A DNA stretch of 64,000 bases from Trematomus loennbergii (lineage: Eukaryota; Chordata; Actinopteri; Perciformes; Nototheniidae), in NCBI GenBank assembly GCA_012861695.1, contig JAAOOA010000033.1, positions 13,424,434-13,488,433 of the forward strand. Reading direction: 5' to 3'. The notes under the pieces are model-generated. The model did not search any database, was not told the origin of the DNA, and was given only the letters and a program-made list of their open reading frames with translations. Below are positions 32,801-44,278 of this stretch, in pieces. Position 1 is the stretch's first letter, and the number at the start of each line of letters is the position of its first letter. The translations under genes and the position numbers were made by a program.

Positions 32801-35667
32801 TGAGGGTTGTGCAGGACTGACAGTGTTACGGTGAACAAGATAGTGGTTGCATAGTGTGCAAGTGAAGCCTTTAAACTTTATGAAATAGAATATCTTTATT
32901 CACCTCGTAGACTGTTGTAATTCTGCAGAAATGTGAATATAGTAGTTAAATAACAAGAACGAAAGATAATGGGAAAGCCCAAGTGCATGTGAGAGTGATA
33001 GCAGGTGTCCACCTTTAATGTTACTGCCCCTGTATAACACATCATGCTTTCCTTAGTTCTTTCCTCGTCCTAATACACACTCCTAGCTCATTTTCCCAGT
33101 GTTCCTTGTTCCTCTCTTCCTTGCTGACTGAAGTGCAGAGCAGATGAAGGTGGATCAGGGCACTAGAGTACAGAGCAGAGGCCAACACAGGGGCTTCTCA
33201 AAGACAGATCCCTCATTCCTCTTGACAAGCCTGGCAGTGTGAGCATCAGTGCTAACAGCCTGTTCACACGCCTCATATATTACACCCATCAGTAACTCTG
33301 CACACACACACAAACACTTATTGTATCACACAATGTCAGAAAAACCCGCATACTTTTAATCATCCAGGGGAATGTCAACTCCTTTCAGGAACACCTGCTT
33401 CTTATACGCAGAGATTTTGGACCAGTAGAACCCACGGCTGGCAGCAGCTTCACTTGAAGTGTTGGCAGTTAAACGCTGTGCCCTAGGGCTCTTTAACAGT
33501 AGTTGAGGGCATTCATTATTCATGTTATTTACCCACGTTTCCCAGACACACCATTAATTCAAAATTGTAAGGAACTTCTAAACCAGCAGTTCCCAAAGAT
33601 GCGTTTAGGAAGTCTCGAGAGGGCCCGTTAATATTGTAATGCAACATAACCACAGTAAAACCCACACAGGAAGTTGCCTCTGGTATCTTAACCTCCTCTA
33701 CAGTACAGTACATCGGATATCTCTGATTTCAAATAAATGTACTGATTTAGAATCTGAATTGCTATCAAGACTCTTACACCCTGGACGTTCAATCCTGGAC
33801 TTGTTTCATACAGTATTTAGTGTCAGTCTACTATCGGCGATAGGCAATCTTTTATTTCTTTTACATTTACTATTCCATGCCCCACAGCAACTCTTTAGGG
33901 GTTGAGGCTTTTTCTTCAAACTTGTTTACGGGCTGCAATGGTCCTCATTTCAGGTTGGGTCCTTTGTCTGGCCACTTGTGTGTTTTCGACCAATTACATT
34001 TTTACAATTTGTGCTTTTCCATCTGGTCCAATCATTCGTAGGAAGGTTGATGTTCCACACAATTGTAAAGGTTTGTGGATACAACGAGAACCCCACAGGG
34101 TAGTGTTCATTTTAATTAATTAATTGAGGTAAACACACTCTGCGAATGGAGACTGCTAATGAAACACACATTATCTCTGATTGCAACAGGTATTTACTCA
34201 GTTGAAAGGAACATCAATTAAACACAGTACAATGTATGGATGACATCACTGGTAAGAAGTACCTAACATAACCAAGAAAACACTTATTTAAAATGCAATG
34301 TGATGACAAAACAAATCTCCACTTTTAGGGTACTCTTACATTTCGGAGCTTGACCATATGGGTGGGGGACCAGAACATAATATGTTCCTACTTAGATCCA
34401 CAACAAATCTGTTGAAATATTAGTAATCCTCAGTCTTGCATAAAGTACTTAAAAAAGGGTCAAATGTTTATTGTAGATCTACAGTATAGCTGAAGTGCCT
34501 GGAGGAGAATGCTTATAGTGGCCAGGTTTCATCACGTGCTAAAAATAAATTAAGTCTTGTGACTCCACAGGGCACTTTGGATAACAAGTTCCACTAAAGG
34601 TCAGAGAAGATAACAGCTTTGACATTGCACACATGCGTGACAGCAGTCATTGAGTGCATAAACATAATCATGACTGTACGCATGATTGAAGGTTCGGGAA
34701 AGCTTAAATTCTCAGTGAAATCGCACACACAAACACACACCAGTCAGTTGCCTTTTCTACATCAGTGTCATCGGTCTCTATGCTGGAGGGGCATTTCCGG
34801 TAGTGTTGTGCTCTACTACTGTATGTCTATTGAATAAAGCAGTGGCCTTCTGCAGAGCAATTGTGGAGAAAAAGGACATCACTGCTGCCAGATGAAAACC
34901 AGTTAACCCCAATAAAGAACAGTCCAAGGCCACATTACACACAACATTATTTATACTCTAGACATATGACTTAGGACTTGATTTTGCAGGAACACTCAGT
35001 CTGTAGTGGGGCACACCCAACCAATTTGGGATCATACCTGTAGTGGTTTTATTTAGATTTTCTAACCACAAAGTCATGCATACTTTTTAGTTTTGTTGTG
35101 GTCTACTTCAGTTTATAAAAAGAGGGGTATTCAATGAGCGTTAAGAAACATCTTTGCCACATGCAAAGTTTAAATTGAAAAGGAAACAAAGCAAAAGTTA
35201 AATCACTGTTAACTTTGCATGATGCAAGTGATGATAATGATTCATTGTTTAGCATACTCCTGTTAAATTATGTTAACCCAGTTCTTGAGCAGTAAATTGA
35301 GCTCTTTGAATGAACTTATGCTCTGTCATTTGCATTATCAGACAACAATGAATAATTCATCACTGCATTTGTACCATTGTAAATTGATTTCTAAGCAGCC
35401 TTTAATATATGACAACTCTGCATGTCTGTGACATGTGGTTTAATTATAATATATAAGTTCCCCATGGGGTGATTTTTTTTTTGTCAAGCTATATAGTCAT
35501 TGTTACCATTTTATCAACAAAGTAAAAGTATTATAGGTGTATTTTAAATGAGAGCATGTACATTTTCAGTATAACATCTCATAAAGTAGCCTTCTCAATG
35601 CTGGAAAATGTAAATATAAATATAATGCCTATGTTATTTTGTATTTTGCATAAGGTTGAGAAAGAGA
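29802..35667. other. Long AT-rich stretch without supported genes
   Basis: Contains a LINE/SINE-like 3' end with a (TAA)n tail at about 30865-30925, a telomere-like 'gggttagggttagg' near 31722-31735, and short CA tracts. Open frames up to 88 codons lack domains. It could be the intron of the gene whose last exon may lie at 29730-29801; this is inference. Confidence 0.4.
30865..30925 (+). repeat. Retroposon-like 3' end with (TAA/AAT)n tail
   Basis: 'caatgctatataaataaag' followed by repeated TAATAA has the form of a fish LINE/SINE 3' end. No body was recognised upstream. Confidence 0.4.
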
Positions 35668-35841
35668 GTATTTAAAGTGATGAATTCAGTAGCTTAGTTT
35701 TTATATTGTGCAGCAGAATTAAATTGGTTAAATATATGATATGACTCTTTGCAGAATGATTGACTCATATCATATATTTAACCAATTTAATTCTGCTGCA
35801 CAATATAAAAACTAAGCTACTGAATTCATCACTTTAAATAC
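35668..35841. repeat. Perfect palindrome, 77-bp arms, 20-nt spacer
   Basis: 35668-35744 and 35765-35841 are exact reverse complements over all 77 bp, with spacer 35745-35764 (ctctttgcagaatgattgac). The arms are AT-rich and contain GAATTC and 'cagcagaatt'. There are no target duplications or known terminal repeats, so it is not obviously a MITE. A template-switch inversion during replication would create exactly this structure. It would fold into a 174-nt hairpin if transcribed. Confidence 0.97.
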
Positions 35842-36635
35842 GATGTTAATATTACGATGTCAAGACCGAGATTTGATTTTTATGAACCTCCGCCTTGTTT
35901 AAGTAAATTAGTTTGAACTTAGAGTTCTGGAGGTGTTTAACACCCCACACATATGTCTTTCATTTAAGGCACACAGTGAAACTAACTACTTGGCTTGCCC
36001 ATGAACTTTAAAGTCACCTCAATTTTGCAACAAAAAAAGGGAAAATACAAAATCCATTTCAACCAGGAGAGAAAGGAAGACAGAGTATAGGAAAGAGAGA
36101 TGGAGACAGCGAAAGAGTCTCAGCGTGTCAAACCCAAATACTATTATACTCGTTATAATTCATTATTATTCCAATGACAGGGGTCTTGGTCTGAAGGTGA
36201 CTTCATTACATTACAGGTTATTGCCTCATATATCAAACTTGCGTGGCCCAATTTTTAGGCAGCAGAAGTGTCTGGCTGACTGTGAAATTGACTGCTCTCG
36301 ATCACAGAGTAATTAGATTAGCCTGCTGGTTATGTATAAAACAGAGAAGACAAAGCTAGCTGCTCTCCTGAGGCTGCCGGCAGGGATAAGGACACCAATA
36401 TATTGATGAGGGCACAAAGGTGTATACTGTACAGGAAAACACAGTGAAGTGTGTGTGTGTGTGTGCTACATCCCATTTAGGTCCCTATTTCAGACTACAA
36501 ACCTGTTATTTATGTTGGTCCCCAGTACCTATGGCTGTGGATTAGTGGTGGCAAGTAAGGCTACATTTATACTGCAGGCAAATGAGATTTGTTTCTCAAA
36601 AATCTGATCTTTTGGTGGGATTGTCTGCACTCTTA
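35842..36635. other. No supported feature
   Basis: AT-rich; a short (GT)n lies at about 36450-36464. No coding signal. Confidence 0.4.
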
Positions 36636-37768
36636 TGCCCCTTTCACACCAACGCGGTTCCAGGGCCGGTTCGGAGCTAGAGCCTGATAAGCACCGGTTT
36701 TTCCTGTTCACACCGCAGCGGAGCCGGCTCTAAGCACCGAAAACCGGTGCTTACCAAGCACCAAAAATTGTCGGTCTAGAAGCAAGAACCGCATACGTCA
36801 CGCTTACGTTGGAGGGGGGCGAGATTAACCTGAGCTAACAGTTTATGGCGCGTACGGCAAATGAAAGTTGTAACAAGCAGTAGCGCTGAGCAAAGTGACT
36901 AGAACGCAACCACACACTTGTAAAAAAAACACACTTTATAAAGTCAGGCAACACTAACCAGGCTTCGTGTGATTCTGTTTATTTTTACCTCACTTTGACC
37001 ATCCGTTCGCTGTCATTGATCATTGTGGAGAGCAGGCAGATGTTTTGTTTTGTATTATAGCAGCTATCGGATGGAATCAATACATGGGCTGCACAGGTTG
37101 TCATGTCCGACTAAGTAGAATCATAATGAAAAATACGCCGGTAAAATGTGCCTGTAGAAAACAGTTTATGCCACAATAGGATAGCAACAAGTAGTCAAGA
37201 TAGTCAGTTTAGCTTCGGTTGCTATGCTAACATCACCCATTTTATACCAGAGAAACTTTCATAACAGCGTTGTGATGCCAGACAGCGTCAATTCAGACTG
37301 AAACACATTCACTTAAGGGGAACTGGGGATATGTATCAGCTGCTTGTGTGACAGTCAGACAGTGAATACTTTACAGCGGCCGCTGCCGTGTGAGTTAACG
37401 GGAGAATAAACTCCGGTGGAAGAGCAGCACTGCAGCGGTCGGTAAATGCAGCTGAAACACATTAATAAACAATGAACCACGGCACTCTGGAGAAAAGTAT
37501 AAGGTTGGATAAGTTGTTATTTAATTTAATCTGGCTTCATATGATTAAAAGTTCATTGACCCGACACAGTCCCCCATTGTTGTTGTTGTGAGCGCCGTTG
37601 GGGAGAAAATCAGCGACGTAAACGGTGACGTCATGACGCAGCAGCGGCAGCACCAGTCGGGCTCTGGTCGGTGTGAACAAAACGGGAGCTGAAAAGAAAA
37701 ACCGGTTCCGAACCAGAAGAGCACTAGCACGGAGCTAGAACGGGAACCGCGTTGGTGTGAAAGGGGCA
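36636..37768. mobile_element. MITE of the 'TGCCCCTTTCACACC' family, TTA duplication
   Basis: The left end TGCCCCTTTCACACCAACG and its complement at the right are perfect over 25 bp. TTA flanks both sides (36633-36635, 37769-37771), which suggests PIF/Harbinger. Subterminal blocks carry repeated AACCGGTT/GAGCCGGCTC palindromic words. No transposase frame. The sister copy at 59067-60042 has TAC duplications; a fragment lies at 7215-7376. Confidence 0.85.
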
Positions 37769-37771
37769 TTA

Positions 37772-40243
37772 TTTGCAAGCTATCAGATCAGATTTGCGTC
37801 CGGACATCCCCAACCTATCTGTGTCTGTTGCTGAGGTTACAATGTAGGCAACATTATCAGTAAATATGCAGCTACTCTAGTGACACTGCTTTCCAAAAAG
37901 GAAGCATGAAAAAAGAGAGGTCCACAAATTAGCCCTCCAAAGAATCACGTCCACACTTTCTCGAATCCACCTGGTTACAATGTATCTAACCAAAAAACGA
38001 AAACAAAGTCTTGGTATTGATAAAGTACTTAATGCCACTGTCGATATGCACATCATTCCGATTGCACCTTTAAGAATAAGGTCTGAAACTGCCTGTGATT
38101 ATTAGCTTGAAAAAGGAATCAAATGGTACTTTTCATCTTGTTTATTTCCACTTATCTCTTATGCCTTTACTCTTTCATGTCTTAACTAAGTCTTCTTTGT
38201 AAGCCTAATTAATTGTTGGTATTTAGCATGATTTGACATTTGCATTTTCTGATAAGATCATCTTATAGCCAAAGTTTAAATTACTTTTATACAGAAACTT
38301 TACTCCATATTTCATCAATGTGTTTTAGGTGTAACTATGTATCTAGGTTTGTGTGTGTCTATGACTCAGCTCCTTGAAAGAGCATAAGTGTGCATGAATG
38401 TGTTGTGTGTAGTCAAGGAATGTGTTTTTACAAGGATCTCACATAACGAGCAACACTAGCCATAACTAGCTCATTCCTCCACTGAGATTGCTGCATAATT
38501 CAGGTTTGCTTCCTTTGTTCAGTACCACCCATAAAAACTAGATTGTTACCCAGCTACGTTTCCACTCCGCACTGATAGAGACATCTTATGTATAGTGTTT
38601 ACGTGATGGAGATGTAGTCTGTATTTGGTCATTAATTTTTCAGCAGAGTATCTAAGCTCTCTGGTTCAGCCTTGATCCTCCATGCTTCATCGCACCGCCT
38701 GTCTTCGAGCCAAAGGGCAGCTGTGCTATTGGCCATCCTGAAATACTGAAAAAAGCTTCTTTATAGCGCACATGTATTTGCATGCATATGTGCTATAGCA
38801 TGAATTTGTATGTTTCTGTAAATTACACCATATACTGTATAAATGTGTATAAGGTAAGATGAAACATCATTAATCCCTGCAGGGAAATTGTATCATCGCC
38901 AACGCTGAGGCGAGAGAGAAAAATCATTAATTTATGGAGAATTCAACATTCACTCTGAATGCATTGCACCTCCAATAGTATCACCTCATATTTTGTTTGT
39001 ATATTTGCTGACAGGCAAACACATCAATTATTCTTTATATTCATGTTTTATTTATTCTTTCTCCGGGCAATCATAATTTTACTTTATTTTAGTCCACTCT
39101 CACCTCTAAGTTTAAAGTACAAACATTAAAGTTATACCCTTTCTTAAAGGGGGCACTGGGACTGGTCATAATAGCTCAGGCAGGGCAAAACTAGAAACTG
39201 GTGAAATGTTATAAGTAAGCCTTGGATAAGATGCAGGTAATATTGTGGCTTTGGTTGAATATTGGAATGTTTACGCTGACTTTGACCAACACATTGTACA
39301 CAAACTCTGATTTTTAGTATCAAAACCATGCTTCGTATCCAGCCATATACCTACTGCAGGCTTTGGCTGCATACCTCTGCATTTTTAAGTAAAACATGAT
39401 TCATATTTTGAATCATAATAAATACACATAAGGACTAAATGTTGTCAAAATATGTGCTAAACAAATCTCTATCCTACCTCATGGACACATTAAGTATAAT
39501 AGATTCAACATTGCCGTATGAATATGTGTATAGTGTGTTAGTGGCCGTCCGTAAGTGTTTTTCCTTTAGAGGTCAAAAGGCCAATTGTATTATTGGAGCT
39601 TTTTCTGGGAGTTGTTATTAGGAAAGGTATTGATGAGAGAACCAATAGAACTCTTCATCATCCCTAATCCATTGGCCCGTACATCAAAATTGAGAAATCT
39701 CAGTGCTAACAGGGTCACACTGCCCCCTTAAGCACATTCACACACATGCACACATTCACGCACGCACACACACGCCACACTGTCCAAAAACATGCTGATT
39801 GGGCCAAAGCTAAAACTTCACAGAAATCTTTAAAATGACTCCTGCATTCCTTTAAAGTATTTCTCCTTATGGGGAACTCGTTTTTGGCCCCCAAACTGTC
39901 AGAGGTCCCCATGTTGTGAGTGTGTAAACAGATTGATGTCCCCAAATACTGCTAAAAACCAGCACAAACACACACATGTCATGTCTCGTTATTCCCTGTT
40001 TTGTTACTTATTTCTATAATTTCGTCCTGCCTTTGTGTGTTGCCGCTCTTGGATAGACTTTTTTTTTTCGCATTCCCATCTTTTACCTGGGCATTTGCGA
40101 GTGTAACCTTTGGTTTAATATAAATGATGCCTGATGTCTTACTTCATCATGCGTATAATGCAATATTTTCATATTTCACCTTCTGCCTCAAACCTCAAGA
40201 CAGAATAACAATAGAACCAATTTAAAGAAGAATTAAAGGGTTC
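37772..40243. other. No gene; simple repeats only
   Basis: AT-rich, with a CA-rich tract at about 39738-39776. No terminal repeats or coding frames of interest. Confidence 0.4.
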
Positions 40244-40251
40244 CACTAGAC

Positions 40252-41297
40252 CAGGGTGGGGAACCTTTTTCCTCTCAAGGGCCATTTCAATTTTTTCAAC
40301 ATCCTCCGAGGGCCGTACAAATTATTGACCTCTGCTTAAAAATACTAAAATCACAGCCCATTCATTTGGCCTTTCTTTCATGCTGTGCAAAGAAAAAGCA
40401 ACCTCTTAATCCAGATATCTTACCATGACTCACGCATGCATGCACGTGCACGGTTGTGGCATGACCACCAAAACAGAGATATTGGACACAAGATGTGTGC
40501 AAATGTATTTAGTTTCATATCCATGTGAACATGATTTAAGTGGGGGGGGGACCTAACCTCTTCTAGGGGGGTCCGGGGGGGGGACATTTTAAATGTTGAA
40601 GTTAAAAGCATCAATCTGGTGCACTTTGAGAGCAACATTAGGAGATCTATGGATACATCTCTCAACACCCATATGAAACAGAACTGTAAGCAGATTTCTT
40701 TTTCTTTATGGATATTTTACAAATCACTCCCCTTTCAAACTCTATTCTTGTTTATTAATAACAACTTTTTTTTACTGTCATATAGTATTTTATACCTGTT
40801 TACTTTATTCTCTTATTTTTTTATAACTATAATGATCATATAAAGATGTGCCTTTTCCTCACTGGTTGTAGAAGCTTCTTATATTCGTTAGCATAGCTTG
40901 CTAACCATATGCTAATAATAACAAAGTTATTGACTGTATGATCAGTATGATCAGTCTTACAACTAAAGACACAGCCACGCAAAAACTGCGGCATGTGTAC
41001 GGCTCCTTATGGGTACTGCAATTTCTGAAGTGCCGGAGCGAGGTTCTGGTGCTCTCCGTCAGAACTACACCCCTTTCAGACGAGACATATACCACGTGAT
41101 GACACGTTAGGCTCGTGGTGTGTTCAAGGACCCTGACCTTGGCCAGGAAAAACAGGCACTAGCTTGTTTAATTATTTTGCAGTCTAGATTTCTTTAATTT
41201 TTTCTTTTTTGCGTGTGTTTATGAATTACCTCGAGGGCCGTACCAAATGGTCTCGCGGGCCGTATACGGCCCGGGGGCCGGAGGTTCCCCACCCCTG
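40252..41297. mobile_element. Non-autonomous hAT (Charlie-like) element
   Basis: A perfect 8-bp duplication CACTAGAC (40244-40251, 41298-41305) surrounds inverted ends CAGGGTGGGGAACC and GGTTCCCCACCCCTG. The CAGGG start and 8-bp TSD identify hAT. Subterminal 'gagggccgtac' words occur at both ends. The interior (1046 bp) has G-runs and no transposase. Confidence 0.93.
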
Positions 41298-41305
41298 CAC
41301 TAGAC

Positions 41306-41623
41306 TCTCAAAATTCACATACTGAGACTTCAGGGCATGGACATTGGCAAGAAAATGTATTTGATTGTGTGGTCAATTAAGGAAAAAAGGAAGAAAAAGA
41401 AACTTGCTCAAAAAGAGACATCACATAAAAGAGCAAAAGAGGCTAAATGTGAATTAAATATTATATTTCATCTCATGCCATTTATGTGCTCAGCTGTCCC
41501 TTTTTGGTGTCATTAATTTGTAAGGGATGCTTTATATTTGAAAGGTCACTGGTCATTTCACATTATTCTCTGACTAAGCCACAAAAATGATTGAGAAAGT
41601 AAAAGATCCATCATGATTTAACT
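41306..41623. other. Spacer between hAT and Kolobok-like elements
   Basis: AT-rich, no features recognised. Confidence 0.4.
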
Positions 41624-42013
41624 TTAAAGGGCCCATGTCATGGCCATTTCCACTGATCATAATTACATTGTTGAGGTATACTAAAATAGATTTATACTGT
41701 GCAATTTTCCAAACTCACATTGGTTTCGCATACAGCATCTCTGTCAAGCATGTGTATTCAGCAGTATTCACTCTCTCCACTAAACGACTCGTTGGAGCTC
41801 TTGCCCCCCCCTCCCTGTGAGCCTAGTGTGCTCCGATTGGTCAGCTCGGCCACTCTGTTCTGATTAGTCAACCACCAGAGAGGCTCCGCCCATGTCTAAC
41901 AGTGCTTTTTCCGGCTGCTCTCAGCGAACATCAGTCTTATATGGCGTCGGTACAGCCGTATATTTTATACGCTAACTAACCGAACTGTACCTACAACTGT
42001 TGTTATAGAAGAG

Positions 42014-42276
42014 TGTGACGGCCCCAGGGCCTTTGTCTTACGATGGGGTGGAGCTGAAGAGGCTAATCAGCGCGATCACGGACACCTGGCCGGAGCCGAG
42101 GTGCTAGCCAGCTGCCCGGAGTCACACGGCGGCCCCTCTCTCTCTCCAAAGCAGCTCAGCGATCCTCTCCCCTCGACCACCTATCTCTGCATTTACCACA
42201 ATAAATGTGCCGTGGTTTTGTAAACTCGTGTATGTCTCCTTGTCTTTCCGTTGTGGCCTACGAGCCGGTCATAACA
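42014..42276 (+). mobile_element. Solo LTR, 263 bp, 5-bp duplication
   Basis: Begins TGTGACGGCCCCAGGGCC and ends GGTCATAACA (TG...CA). It is flanked by AAGAG on both sides (42009-42013, 42277-42281). An AATAAA lies at 42200-42205. The 5-bp duplication and length fit a Gypsy-type LTR left after recombination between two LTRs. Family not identified. It sits inside the Kolobok-like element and is therefore younger. Confidence 0.88.
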
Positions 42277-42956
42277 AAGAGTAAGTTATTTTTACCTGTT
42301 ATAAACTACTACTGTTTGATGAGAAATCAAATCATGGTTTGCTATATATGAATGATATGTTATAGGAGCAAATAATTCAGGGAAGAAAGGATAGGCCTAC
42401 TAAGTATTTCCATTAAACTTTATTTTTAGAAATGTACAAAATGAACGTAAATATACATATATACACGGTATATCGTCAATTACTCCCCGTTGTCGGCATC
42501 TTGCCTATAGCAGCCGGGGCTTTTTAGGACGATGCATCAGTGTGGTAGTCCCGTCATGTATTGTCCGGCAGGATCTGGCTGGACGAAATCAAATGCAAAT
42601 CACAAAATATTAGAGAAACTTAGTTGTTTTAGATTCGTTAGTAGTAGTTGTGGTAGGAGTGTGGATCTATCTAATGAACAGCTTGCCAGCTAATATGCTA
42701 ACCTAGCTTTGTTTACCTTGGTAGCTAACACGATATGAACGTTAGCTCGGAGGAACGGCAACTATAATGGAGTGTAATAAAACTACTATGAACAAAAGCT
42801 AGTGGTTCATATTAGGCTAGCAATAACGTGTTTATAATTGCAATCTTCACGGGTAGTCTGCTACGTTCGGTCATACAATGTTTCCCGCTAGCATGTATAG
42901 CTAGCCTCGTTAGCTATACATGCTATCAGCGTCGGAGGAAAGCCAACTGTAATGTA

Positions 42957-43147
42957 CCGTCCTTTGGGGGTCTGTGAGCGGCAAAGAGAGGGGATTTCCC
43001 CGTTGTCTCTGCTGGAAGTGTGAAATAAACAGAGTCCCCATTTCAGGGACACCTCTTGGAGGTCTCTAGGCCGTCCTTTGGGGGTCTGTGAGCGGGCAAA
43101 GAGAGGGGATTTCCCCGTTGTCTCTGCTGGAAGTGTGAAATAAACGT
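42957..43147. repeat. Tandem duplication, period about 116 bp
   Basis: The segment 'ccgtcctttgggggtctgtg' to 'gaagtgtgaaataaac' (about 74 bp) occurs at 42957-43030 and 43073-43146, nearly identical, separated by about 42 bp. Confidence 0.88.
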
Positions 43148-43646
43148 AGTTGTTTGATGTTCGTCAGCTTGCCAGCTGGATTACAATGCTAATCTACGTT
43201 TGCTAGTTGTTCAATGTGCTATACTATACTATGAACAACAGATAGTGTTTCATATTAGGCTATCAAGCACATGTTTACAATTGCAATCTTATATGGGTAA
43301 AAACAATGTTTTTCCGAGCAAACTCATGTCTAGCTCTTAGTAGCCTTGTTGTTTAGCTCGGTAGCATACACGCTCGGAACGCCAGCTATAATGTAATTAC
43401 GTTTCGCGACTGACCGTACGGTAAATCACCTGGAGTATACTGTCTATGAGTATTTCGTGTGTGAATGCAGACATTCTACATACATGTATGTAAGGCCATC
43501 TGCTGATATTAGAGTTGATATGGAAACGCTAGCAACTTAGTTAGCACAGTTAGCACTGGCTTAGCAGTCCGAAACATGTTTACACATTTAAACAGTCGTG
43601 GTAGATACCTTGTTTGATAAATACACAAATAACAATGCAAACTTAC

Positions 43647-43967
43647 AGGTTGTGTACCCGAATCTTCCCCTGCTCCAAACGGTCCAAACAAACTAGGAAT
43701 AGCATCGTCCTTCAGTTTCAAATGCTGTGCATATCCGGCCTCAAACTGGGCAATGTTTTGGAAGCTTTCGTCTGTGAAATGCCGCGCACACAGTAACGTT
43801 CTTCGAACCTCTGAAGGAACAGTGTTAAAAAGACATTTCAACCACTGACTTCGTCGTGGTTCTTCCGTCGGTAGGACAAACAGCTCAGATTTCTCCTCAC
43901 ATTTCAGGAAACAGGTCCTTGGCAGTGGCATGACTGGATCGATTGTGAACTGAACCAGAGCTTCCAA
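43647..43967 (-). CDS. THAP zinc-finger exon
   Basis: The frame starts MEALVQFTIDPVMPLPR and holds a THAP finger. Its C2CH ligands are C-x3-C (CFLKC) and C-x2-H (CARHF), with the invariant Trp in SQWLKCLF and the closing box DAIPSLF. A consensus donor GTAAGT (43641-43646 on the complement) follows GEDSGTQPVS, so this is a spliced first exon. Residues read past the donor in the longer frame (to 43509) are intronic. THAP fingers bind DNA and occur in P-element and Kolobok proteins and in host THAP genes. No downstream exon was recognised. The ligands are intact, so a bare DNA-binding peptide could still be made. Confidence 0.75.
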
Positions 43968-44278
43968 CAGTAAATGTTAGGCTGGCAGAGGGTGCGGCCA
44001 GCGCCGCTGGGTGTGGCCATAGCTCTTCGGGATTAGTCCATTTCGTTCCGGGTACCGCATGACATCAGGCCGTACCCGGAACTAAATGGAAGACTCAAAT
44101 GGGCAGTGACGTATCTCCAACGAGGCGTTTTGGGGAGGTATTTTCTGTGTTAGAGTTTTACTCGCTACAGGGTGTACTTTGAGGGTTTTGACTCTGCACA
44201 ACGTTTACGCGCATAAAAACCTTCATAACACACAAGGGGACGGGTAATAACCGGAAAAGCATGACATGGGAGCTTTAA

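Larger units (their letters stand above)
41628..44274 (-). mobile_element. TTAA-flanked Kolobok-like element with THAP-finger exon, copy 2
   Basis: TTAA flanks (41624-41627, 44275-44278) surround inverted ends AGGGCCCATGTCATGG and GCATGACATGGGAGCT. It is 2647 bp and includes a 263-bp solo LTR, an internal 116-bp-period duplication, and a minus-strand THAP exon. No DDE transposase frame is visible. The first 190 bp and last 130 bp match copy 1 (26672-27587). The Kolobok assignment rests on TTAA plus THAP; piggyBac ends with a captured THAP exon are the alternative. Confidence 0.78.

Noticed and set aside
35668..35841. miRNA precursor
   Set aside because: Arms are much longer and more perfectly paired than animal pre-miRNAs. 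A palindrome or inverted duplication explains it better.
43509..43646. C-terminal extension of the THAP frame
   Set aside because: It lies after a consensus GTAAGT donor conserved in the other copy, so it is most likely intron sequence read through.
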